Assembly (NCBI GenBank): GCA_001796785.1
Contig: MGNL01000108.1
Coordinates: 1-18,700 of the forward strand
DNA length: 18,700 nucleotides
Source: Chloroflexi bacterium RBG_16_51_16
GTDB taxonomy: Bacteria; Chloroflexota; Anaerolineae; Anaerolineales; Villigracilaceae
Reading direction: 5' to 3'
The notes beneath the pieces are model-generated. The model had not been told where the DNA came from. It worked only from the letters and a program-made list of their open reading frames with translations, and made no database searches. Both the position numbers and the translations under genes were made by a program. Of the stretch, positions 1-6,467 are shown one piece after another; position 1 is the stretch's first letter, and each line of letters starts with the position of its first letter.

Positions 1-108
1 ATTCATGGTCCCGGCTCCCACTTGTGTGTAATAAGGTTGGGCGATTAAACAATCATGTGCGGCCCAAAATTCCTGTAGTTGAATGATGATGGATTGAAAC
101 GTAGCCAT
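1..108 (-). CDS. glyQ: Glycyl-tRNA synthetase alpha subunit, N-terminal fragment
   Basis: The reverse strand from 108 encodes 36 codons beginning MATFQSIIIQLQEFWAAHDC and continues open through the window edge. The segment TFQ-II-LQ-FWA-C-I-QP followed by VGAGTMN matches the N-terminus of the alpha subunit of the alpha2-beta2 class II glycyl-tRNA synthetase, where FQ..I..LQ.yWa..GC.i.QP...eVGAGT is highly conserved. The enzyme charges tRNA-Gly; alpha forms the aminoacylation site with the beta subunit. The ATG at 108-106 is the only start codon after an in-frame stop (150-148), so the start is secure, although no strong ribosome binding site precedes it. The gene is cut by the window boundary, not broken. 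No T-box is visible in front of it, unlike pheST further right. Confidence rests on a short but very characteristic stretch. Confidence 0.88.
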   Translation of the reverse strand, partial: MATFQSIIIQLQEFWAAHDCLIAQPYYTQVGAGTMN

Positions 109-160
109 GGTTAACCGTTGACCCTGTTCTTCGATGGTTGGCCAAATTCAGATCACCGGG

Positions 161-166
161 ATTATA
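161..166 (-). promoter_or_regulatory. Candidate -10 box for glyQ
   Basis: The reverse strand reads TATAAT here, about 45 nt upstream of the expected glyQ transcript's start codon. There is no convincing -35 hexamer 16-18 bases further upstream, so this is a candidate only. The rest of 109-238 shows no terminator or RNA structure that I can support. Confidence 0.3.
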
Positions 167-238
167 TCTTACCCTTCCAGCTCAACCATGACGGTGCTGG
201 AGTCCAGCCACATCAGTAAGAAAATTATTCTGTGAAGT

Positions 239-1372
239 TCAATCCCCGGCACGGATGAAGGGTTGCCACACAGGGCTGGTCCCTTCAGTGAGGGCGACTC
301 TTTCCCCCGACTGTACGCTAATAAGATAGATTCTTGACATACCATCCAGGCTCAAATCCGAGACCGCGATCCAGTTTCCATCCGGCGACCAGCTTGATAC
401 CAAGCCAGATGACAGCTCATTGAATTCGTCTGTTTCCGAAGAGACGATATCTGTCCATCGCCGGTTTTCATCAATATAACCAATGGCTAAATCATTTCCA
501 TCTGGTGACCAAACCAACTGCACCTGGTTGGCGTACACACGGAGCGGTACGGTTCTTTCCTGCCGATCATCCAAATGGAGGTAAAAAAGTTGTTGATCTG
601 TCTTTGCCGAAGCTTCACCCGCGCGATGTTTGATACAGGCGATTATCAAATCCACCGGAGACCATTCACAGTTAGTCAACCCGGTATAAGGAAGACTGAA
701 CGCGGAACGAGTCGCGAAGTCTGAGATACCATATTCAGAAGGGATCTGGGATGCAATATTGAAGATAACCTGGCTTCCGTCAATAGACCATTTCGGATTC
801 AACATCCCGGATATCTCATTTGTCGGAGGCACAATGCGTCTCTTCTTGAGGTTTTCAAGGTTGATCAACCATATCCCGTTGTTCAGATTAGGGTCAAACC
901 ACTCGGGTGGCGAATCATAAATGATCTGCCTGCCATTCGAAGACCAATTGAATCCACCTCCAGATCCAAATACTAATTTCAGTGTTTCATCGGTTTTAGG
1001 ATCGTACAGGAAAATATCCGCCTCACCATGAGCCAGCTGTGAATATGCAAGCCGGCTTCCATCGGGGGACCATTCATGGTGGATGATACTCACCGTCTGG
1101 TTGTCCTTCGGCAAGGTATTCGATGTGATTTGATTTAAACCGCTGCCGTCCGGATGAATAAGCCAAAGGTTATTTTTATAAATGAATGAGATCCAACCAT
1201 TCGGATTGGGCGGTTGGGGAGGAGTTGCAGGGGTCGCGTTGGAATTAGCCGGACTTGTTATGATATTCGCGGTTGATGGCTCAACCTGAATCATCTCGGT
1301 TGCTGTGGTTGATGGTACACAAGCGTTGGACAGCAATACCAGTACGATAAAACTGTAGATGTGGATCTTCAT
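239..1372 (-). CDS. PD40/TolB-like beta-propeller lipoprotein
   Basis: This is an exported lipoprotein of about 377 residues. The N-terminus is MKIHIYSFIVLVLLSNAC: a basic start, a hydrophobic core and a lipobox-like S-N-A-C, so the Cys is probably lipidated and the protein anchored on the outer face of the membrane. A Thr/Pro/Asn-rich linker follows, ending PPQPPNPNG. The rest is a series of WD40-like PD40 blades, visible as repeated W-S-x-D/N-G motifs (WSPDGSRLAY, WSSNGRQIIY, WSIDGSQVIF, WSPDGNDLAI, WSPDGNWIAV), each followed by a strand such as DIFLYD or RIYLIS. This is the DUF5050/TolB-type propeller fold; the ligand is unknown. An in-frame ATG at 1396 would add eight residues, but the 1372 start gives the cleaner signal peptide. 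Neither start has a strong ribosome binding site. Specific function is not recognisable. Confidence 0.82.
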   Translation of the reverse strand: MKIHIYSFIVLVLLSNACVPSTTATEMIQVEPSTANIITSPANSNATPATPPQPPNPNGWISFIYKNNLWLIHPDGSGLNQITSNTLPKDNQTVSIIHHEWSPDGSRLAYSQLAHGEADIFLYDPKTDETLKLVFGSGGGFNWSSNGRQIIYDSPPEWFDPNLNNGIWLINLENLKKRRIVPPTNEISGMLNPKWSIDGSQVIFNIASQIPSEYGISDFATRSAFSLPYTGLTNCEWSPVDLIIACIKHRAGEASAKTDQQLFYLHLDDRQERTVPLRVYANQVQLVWSPDGNDLAIGYIDENRRWTDIVSSETDEFNELSSGLVSSWSPDGNWIAVSDLSLDGMSRIYLISVQSGERVALTEGTSPVWQPFIRAGD

Positions 1373-1420
1373 TTTCTCTAGGTTCGCCAGGAGCATGAAA
1401 TTAGATAATCCGGGCTTGAA

Positions 1421-1449
1421 TAGATATTGATCTGCTCTAAATTTGTCAA
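1421..1449 (-). promoter_or_regulatory. Candidate sigma-70 promoter of the PD40 lipoprotein gene
   Basis: The reverse strand carries a perfect -35 hexamer TTGACA (1449-1444), a 17-base spacer and a weak -10 TATCTA (1426-1421). Transcription would begin near 1414 and give a leader of about 40 nt before the ATG at 1372. A separate TATAAT (1488-1483) lies further upstream without a good -35. Confidence 0.4.
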
Positions 1450-1519
1450 TAATCCCGACATCCTGGTTAGGGTGAAGGTGGCATTATACTACCTGGTCCA
1501 TTGAGTTCGTCGCATCTTC

Positions 1520-3232
1520 TTAAGGGGTCAGCTTTTTATAAAATTCCGGTGTCAGGTCAGTGACGCGATAGATCCGAATATTTTCCAACCCCTGTACGGG
1601 TATCACGTTTTCGGGTTGAATATCGTCCAATGCGTGCACAAATTGCGCGGTGCGTTGGGATCGGCCGGCAAACTCGTCATAAAAGATCAGGTAGTCAGAT
1701 TGGACCAGGCGCTCCACCATGGGAGCCATATCAGGTTCCTCGAGCCACAGTGGATTCAGCAATAAGGTACGGCCTGGAAAAAAATAGGAGAAAGGACCAC
1801 GGCCATGGTATGCCAGGACGGTTTTGGATGCCGCATCTGGTTTTGCTGACATGTTGTCTGCGGCTAATTCCATTCCTTCGCCATAACCATAACTGGGGCG
1901 GCTGCCAGTCAGCAATGTTTGGATGGGATTGCTGTATGTGTAGTAATAAGGTCCAAATGCCAGTGCGCTCCACAATTGCATGCCGAGCAAGATCGTGACA
2001 CATGCGAATTGGATTACCTCCAATCCTGGCGTTCTCCATCTTGAAGCCAACCAAGCGATCCATATCCCCCAACCCAAGCCAGCAACCAGATCCAAACTGA
2101 CATGGCTTGTCATAATGTAATGAAGTTGATTGCGTCCCTGCGCTAATCCGAACATCAAGATGAAAAGTGCGGCGGTTATGATCAAATAGATCTGAAGCCA
2201 TTTCAACACAGGCTTTGGTGATGATTCTCCGCGAATAAAGAAACTCAAAATCGCCAGGGAAAAACCAAACCATGCCAACGGTGTGGAACGCGCGAAGAGG
2301 CTGGATGTAAATCCCCGGATCACCGGACCGGCTGCATCCAGGCTGAAGTTAGCCGGTTGAAGTTCATGGGTTACCTGAAGGCGTGAGCCTTGGAATGCAT
2401 AACTGAATGCATTGCCGTAAACCTCGTACAGCATTCTGCCGGGCTCAACCCACATCCCCGGCCAGATAATGACGTACACCAACGCCAGAACTGCGATCCA
2501 GATGCCCAAGATTTTCGAGTGGTCGATCAGAGCATCGCCAAATCCAACGTGCCTCATTTTTTTAATGGTGGACACACACAGGATCAAGCCAATCACGGGA
2601 ATGAAAGCGATCGCGGAAGACTTGGTCAGTTGTGCCAGTGCGGCGGCGAAAGCAGATAGGATCAAATAAGGAAGTTTGCGAGCATAGACCAGGTAAACCA
2701 ACAAGCTGAGAAGTGATGTGACTGCACAGACCGCCAGCAGAGCCTCGTGATTTAACAGGATGGAATGCCCAAGAAAGAACGGCGAACTGGCCATGAATCC
2801 GGTGATCAGCAGACCATATCCATCTCCCACCAAAAGTGACAACAGGTGAAAGATAATCAGGACAATTAGAGTGATCAATAGGAGTTGAAGCAAACGGGAG
2901 AAAAAAAGCAATTGCAAGGGGGACTTTCCATGATCCAACAGATATGGATCGAACTTATCCTTGTCCACATCAAAATAACCCTGGCCGAACCCGCGAAATT
3001 CTGGAAAATAGATCAGGAATCCGCCGGTAACAAACCACATGGTTGTTACCGCAGGATGATATTCATATACCGTATTCTGAAACTCGCGCTGACCCAAGGC
3101 GTAATAAAAGTTGGCGCCAACCGAGAGCCAGAAGGGCTCATCCACGGTCACGAACGCTTTGAGGCTCGCCCATCTAGGAGCGATTACCAAACTCAGCAAA
3201 ATGACATAGAGGAGGAGTCTTCGGAAGTTCAT
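1520..3232 (-). CDS. GT-C/GT39-like membrane glycosyltransferase, downstream paralogue
   Basis: This is a 570-residue polytopic membrane protein. After an N-terminal span (about residues 5-20) comes an extracytoplasmic loop with an acidic pair in TVDEPFW (D31, E32), the usual place of the catalytic Asp-Glu of dolichyl/undecaprenyl-phosphate-sugar glycosyltransferases (GT39/PMT/ArnT-like). EYHPAVTTMW (57-66) and WPGMW later in the chain are shared with the neighbouring paralogue. About ten further hydrophobic segments follow, then a soluble C-terminal part (GPYYYTYSNP, FSYFFPG, SDYLIFYD). Such enzymes transfer a sugar from a lipid carrier to an acceptor outside the membrane; donor and acceptor cannot be told from sequence. 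It begins 8 bases after the stop of the upstream paralogue with no clear ribosome binding site, which suggests an operon and translational coupling. Confidence 0.75.
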   Translation of the reverse strand: MNFRRLLLYVILLSLVIAPRWASLKAFVTVDEPFWLSVGANFYYALGQREFQNTVYEYHPAVTTMWFVTGGFLIYFPEFRGFGQGYFDVDKDKFDPYLLDHGKSPLQLLFFSRLLQLLLITLIVLIIFHLLSLLVGDGYGLLITGFMASSPFFLGHSILLNHEALLAVCAVTSLLSLLVYLVYARKLPYLILSAFAAALAQLTKSSAIAFIPVIGLILCVSTIKKMRHVGFGDALIDHSKILGIWIAVLALVYVIIWPGMWVEPGRMLYEVYGNAFSYAFQGSRLQVTHELQPANFSLDAAGPVIRGFTSSLFARSTPLAWFGFSLAILSFFIRGESSPKPVLKWLQIYLIITAALFILMFGLAQGRNQLHYIMTSHVSLDLVAGLGWGIWIAWLASRWRTPGLEVIQFACVTILLGMQLWSALAFGPYYYTYSNPIQTLLTGSRPSYGYGEGMELAADNMSAKPDAASKTVLAYHGRGPFSYFFPGRTLLLNPLWLEEPDMAPMVERLVQSDYLIFYDEFAGRSQRTAQFVHALDDIQPENVIPVQGLENIRIYRVTDLTPEFYKKLTP

Positions 3233-3240
3233 CAGTCGGA

Positions 3241-4923
3241 TCAGTTCTCGTAGAAGCTTGGGGGAACGCCTGAAACCGGATAGATTTCCAGGTAAGGCCG
3301 GCCGTTTAAGTCAATAACATGTTCCGGAGTCATTTCATTCAAGATCGGAAGGCGTTCATGCAATCCGGAATAAATAACCAGGTAATCCGATTTACGCAGG
3401 TTGTCCTGTAATTGCGACTTGTCCGTGAAGAAGACGGGTTTAAACACCAACGTATCCCCGGGAAAGTAATAACTGAACGAGCGTCCAAAATATACCAGGG
3501 CGGTCATGAATTGCGCATTCGGTTTTTCCGCAAGGTAGGCAGCCGCCGTTTCCATCCGCTCGCCGTAAAAGAAAACGGGAACTTGATCCTTGTTGTTGAA
3601 GGTGAGGACGGGATTGAGATAGGTATAGTAATAAGGTCGGAAGGACAGCAAACCAGCAGCTTGAAAAGCAAGCACCACGCCAAGCAGCGCTATTAGAATC
3701 ATCGTTGGACGTTTTGAATTCAGCTTGTCAGATAAATATCCCAGGGAAACCACCCAACCCAGACCTGCAATCACTTCAAAACAGACATAGGAAACAAGAA
3801 CATAATGAGGCTGATCGCGCCCGCTGATGACAGCAAACATGCTGATGGCTGCAAACGTAAGCAGGAATAAAAATAACAAAAAAGGTTTTAGGATCTTTTG
3901 GGATCGCGGTTGATTTTTACTTACGATTGCAATGAAGGCAAGTACGACCCCTATCCAGGTGAGTGGACTCGTCCGCCAAGCGATGGAAACCAATATAGCC
4001 AGCATGCTTCGAAGCGCTTCCGGCAAACTGAACCGGACTGGTTCCAAGCCGGCGGATACGGAGAGCCTCGATCCAAGGAACGCATAACTGAATGCATTTC
4101 CATAAACTTCATGAAGCATCTTTCCAGGTGCTACCCACATACCCGGCCAAAAAATGAAATAAAAGAGGATCGTAATTCCAATCCACCCAAGAAAGATACC
4201 GGCTGCAGCCCTGGTTTTTTGCCAGATATTTTCCTTTTCGAATCCATTTTGAAGAAACCAATAACCAACAATCATCCCGATCACTGGAAGCAACACAATG
4301 CTTGAAGATTTGGTCAGGTTTGCCAGTGCCGCCGCCATTCCAGAGAGGACGAGATGCAATGGATGCCTTCCCTTAAACAGGTAAATCGTGAGGGCTAAAA
4401 TAGTGATTAGTGAGAACAATCCAACCATGCTTTCATGGTTCAGCAGACGGGATTGTCCAAATAAATAGGGTGCGAATGATGCGAAAAGCACAATAGCGAG
4501 GGCGGATAATTCATCCAAAAGAATCTTTAATAAAATGAACGCCGTCACCCATAAAGCGACATTGACCAGCACCTGGAAAAACCTGCTCCACCTTAACAAA
4601 TCCAACGGGTTTCTTCCCTGTTCGACCAAATAACTGTCAAAGCTGGTCTTTTCCTGCTGGAAATATCCATTCATCAAACCGCGATATTCTGGGAAATAAA
4701 CCAGCATGGCGGCGGTCACGATCCACATCGTGGTCACCGCGGGGTGATACTCATAGATCGTGTTCTCGAATTCAAAGTGAGTCAATGCGTAGTAGTAATT
4801 AGCACCGACGACTAGCCAGAAAGGCTCATCTGCAGCCGTAAAGTCTGTTAACTGCATAATGCGAGGCACGATCAAGCCGCAAAGTACAATGAGGATGATC
4901 ACAACACGAATGGGCTTATTCAT
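3241..4923 (-). CDS. GT-C/GT39-like membrane glycosyltransferase, upstream paralogue
   Basis: This is a 560-residue polytopic membrane protein, paralogous to the gene just downstream over its whole length. Shared landmarks are the DEPFW acidic pair (D32, E33) in the first external loop, EYHPAVTTMW, a YFPE-RG motif, LLNHE, a WPGMWV-PG-ML-EVYGNAFSYAF block, the PYYYTY-NP block and a soluble tail with SDYL-YS. This fits the GT-C fold of lipid-phosphate-sugar-dependent transferases acting at the outer membrane face. An in-frame ATG at 4995 exists, but the start at 4923 (MNKPIRVVII) is chosen because it aligns with the paralogue's N-terminus, begins directly with the first membrane span, and leaves the promoter-like TATAAT outside the gene. 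Its substrate is unknown. It is the first gene of a likely two-gene operon. Confidence 0.75.
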   Translation of the reverse strand: MNKPIRVVIILIVLCGLIVPRIMQLTDFTAADEPFWLVVGANYYYALTHFEFENTIYEYHPAVTTMWIVTAAMLVYFPEYRGLMNGYFQQEKTSFDSYLVEQGRNPLDLLRWSRFFQVLVNVALWVTAFILLKILLDELSALAIVLFASFAPYLFGQSRLLNHESMVGLFSLITILALTIYLFKGRHPLHLVLSGMAAALANLTKSSSIVLLPVIGMIVGYWFLQNGFEKENIWQKTRAAAGIFLGWIGITILFYFIFWPGMWVAPGKMLHEVYGNAFSYAFLGSRLSVSAGLEPVRFSLPEALRSMLAILVSIAWRTSPLTWIGVVLAFIAIVSKNQPRSQKILKPFLLFLFLLTFAAISMFAVISGRDQPHYVLVSYVCFEVIAGLGWVVSLGYLSDKLNSKRPTMILIALLGVVLAFQAAGLLSFRPYYYTYLNPVLTFNNKDQVPVFFYGERMETAAAYLAEKPNAQFMTALVYFGRSFSYYFPGDTLVFKPVFFTDKSQLQDNLRKSDYLVIYSGLHERLPILNEMTPEHVIDLNGRPYLEIYPVSGVPPSFYEN

Positions 4924-4938
4924 TTCCAGGCAGGAATC

Positions 4939-4947
4939 ATTATACCA
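4939..4947 (-). promoter_or_regulatory. Extended -10 promoter candidate for the glycosyltransferase pair
   Basis: The reverse strand reads TGG followed by a perfect TATAAT (TGnTATAAT, extended -10) 15 bases before the chosen ATG at 4923. Predicted transcription starts near 4932, leaving a leader of only about 9 nt. No good -35 is present, as is usual for extended -10 promoters. Confidence 0.45.
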
Positions 4948-4989
4948 ATCGGGGTTTCGAGTCGTCTCAAGGCAGGAAACTTTGACGAT

Positions 4990-5018
4990 TTCCAAATTGC
5001 CTGCTCCTCATGTATAAT
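4990..5018 (+). promoter_or_regulatory. Candidate promoter of the pheST T-box transcript
   Basis: There is a perfect -10 TATAAT at 5013-5018, with a weak -35 (TTCCAA, 4990-4995) 17 bases upstream. Transcription would start near 5025, about 20 nt before the first paired bases of the T-box leader. This position is what a T-box operon needs. Confidence 0.5.
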
Positions 5019-5042
5019 CACTGCAAATATTTTTTGAATAAA

Positions 5043-5317
5043 AGCTAGGACGGTGGAAAGTAAGCCAGGGAAAACCGACAGGGAAGGCGGAGCATGGATT
5101 GAGACTCCACCCAGGTGGAAAGTGGCTGAAGTTCCCTCCCGAGCTGCACGGGTGAAGAGCCGAACAGTTTTGTAGCCCGAGCCGCGCTGCACGCGTTATC
5201 AGAGCTGCCGATGAACGTCGGCGTAAAGTGGATTGTCTGTTTGGTTCGCAACAGACAATCAAAGCGGGTGGTACCGCGGGAAATTTCTCCCGTCCCAGTT
5301 TTGGGATGGGAGTTTTT
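5043..5317 (+). ncRNA. T-box leader controlling pheST
   Basis: This is a tRNA-sensing riboswitch in the 5' leader of pheS. The hallmark T-box sequence GGGTGGTACCGCGG lies at 5266-5279. Just before it is a perfect 10-bp hairpin (5231-5240 with 5251-5260), the stem III of this class. Stem I is suggested by an AGTA element near 5060 with AGCCA opposite TGGCT (5122-5126) and a distal GGAG/CTCC pairing. Facing AGTA is a CTGAAG element followed by TTC (5132-5134), taken as the Phe specifier codon; this assignment rests partly on the downstream gene. Uncharged tRNA-Phe would bind the specifier and, by its NCCA end, the T-box bulge, favouring the antiterminator (CGGG at 5264-5268 with CCCG at 5289-5292) over the terminator. 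Charged tRNA lets the terminator form. The class is certain from the T-box core; fine structure is inferred. Confidence 0.93.
5287..5317 (+). terminator. Regulated intrinsic terminator of the T-box leader
   Basis: An 11-bp stem (5287-5297 with 5302-5312, one G-T wobble) closes a GTTT loop and is followed directly by TTTTT. Its 5' arm also supplies the bases that pair with the T-box in the antiterminator, so the two structures exclude each other. Confidence 0.93.
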
Positions 5318-5408
5318 CGATTGCCACAGATGACGCTTGCTCTGTATTGGATGGCGAATAAGTTCAATTAATAATGTTTGGGATCGGTTTTAAATTGATG
5401 GAGATCAA

Positions 5409-6467
5409 ATGCTCGACAAATTGAGTGAAATTGAAAAGACCGCTCTGGAATCTCTTGCCCATGTTAGGGATGAAACCAGCCTGGAGTCATGGCGGGTGGC
5501 TCATTTAGGCCGCAGCTCACCATTGATGACCTGGTTTTCCGATCTGGGTGATCTGTCCAAAGATGAACGCCCGAGCGCCGGCCAGGCTGCAAACCGGGTT
5601 AAATCATCCTTGGAATCAGCCATGCAACAACGCCAGATCGAAATCAAGTCTGCCGTGCTTGCCAGATCTCTCGAGGAAGAGAAGCTGGATGTCACCCTGC
5701 CTGGGCGCAGCATTCAACGCGGTCGGCTGCATCCTTCAACACAACAACTTCGCCGGGTGCTGTCCATTCTCGCAGATATGGGATTTCAGGTCTATCTTTC
5801 GCCTGAGGTCGAGACGGATGAGATGAATTTCCAATTGTTGAATTTTCCTCCACATCACCCGGCACGCGAAATGCAGGATTCGTTGTACCTGGAGGCAGCC
5901 GGCCGGGGCGAGAACCCGATTCTATTGCGCACCCATACTTCTCCAGGTCAAATCCGGGCCATGCGTGAATTCGCGGCGACCAATCCCACCCAACCTCCAC
6001 CCATCCGAATCGCCCTGCCCGGAATGTGCTTTAGACATGAACAGATCACAGCCCGAACAGAAATCCAGTTCAACCAGGTGGAAGGTCTCGTGGTTGGTGA
6101 GCACATCACCTTCGCGGATCTTAAAGGGACCCTGACCGATTTCGCCCACCGTATGTTCGGCCAGCAGGCTAGGACACGGTTTCGTGCCTCTTATTTTCCC
6201 TTCACTGAACCCTCAGCTGAAATGGATATGGAGTGTTTTGTTTGCGGTGGGAAAGGCTGCCCGGTTTGTAAACAATCAGGCTGGCTGGAGATCCTTGGCT
6301 GTGGAATGGTTCATCCGCTGGTCCTGCAGAACGGGGGTTACGATCCGCGGCGTTACACCGGCTACGCCTGGGGAATGGGACCAGAGCGTCAGTTGATGCT
6401 TCGTTACAAGATCGAAGACATCCGCTATTTCTGGGGTAATGACGTCCGTTTTTTGGAGCAGTTCTAA
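5409..6467 (+). CDS. pheS: Phenylalanyl-tRNA synthetase alpha subunit
   Basis: PheS (352 residues, usual length) forms the catalytic half of the alpha2-beta2 enzyme that charges tRNA-Phe in the cytoplasm. An N-terminal coiled-coil arm (about 1-90) binds tRNA. The class II catalytic core follows: EVETDEMNFQLLN and HHPAREMQDSLYL (about 133-161), the T-H-T-S-PGQ-R motif (175-183), motif 2 in CFRHEQITARTEIQFNQVEG (207-226), and motif 3 in GYAWGMGPERQLMLRYKIEDIR. A four-cysteine insert (C276, C279, C284, C287; Cx2Cx4Cx2C) precedes GWLEILG and could bind a metal; similar knuckles occur in some bacterial PheS proteins. The start is supported by GGAG six bases upstream of the ATG. Expression is set by the T-box leader, and the stop overlaps the pheT start. 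Confidence 0.97.
   Translation: MLDKLSEIEKTALESLAHVRDETSLESWRVAHLGRSSPLMTWFSDLGDLSKDERPSAGQAANRVKSSLESAMQQRQIEIKSAVLARSLEEEKLDVTLPGRSIQRGRLHPSTQQLRRVLSILADMGFQVYLSPEVETDEMNFQLLNFPPHHPAREMQDSLYLEAAGRGENPILLRTHTSPGQIRAMREFAATNPTQPPPIRIALPGMCFRHEQITARTEIQFNQVEGLVVGEHITFADLKGTLTDFAHRMFGQQARTRFRASYFPFTEPSAEMDMECFVCGGKGCPVCKQSGWLEILGCGMVHPLVLQNGGYDPRRYTGYAWGMGPERQLMLRYKIEDIRYFWGNDVRFLEQF

Noticed and set aside
109..238. T-box or glycine riboswitch ahead of glyQ
   Set aside because: There is no T-box core sequence, no terminator, and too little space for either element.
4924..4995. N-terminal extension of the upstream glycosyltransferase from the ATG at 4995
   Set aside because: The extension has no counterpart in the paralogue, contains the TATAAT promoter element, and precedes a natural membrane-span start at 4923.
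5008..5367. Minus-strand open frames across the T-box leader
   Set aside because: They lie antisense to a structured RNA with no ribosome binding site or family similarity.
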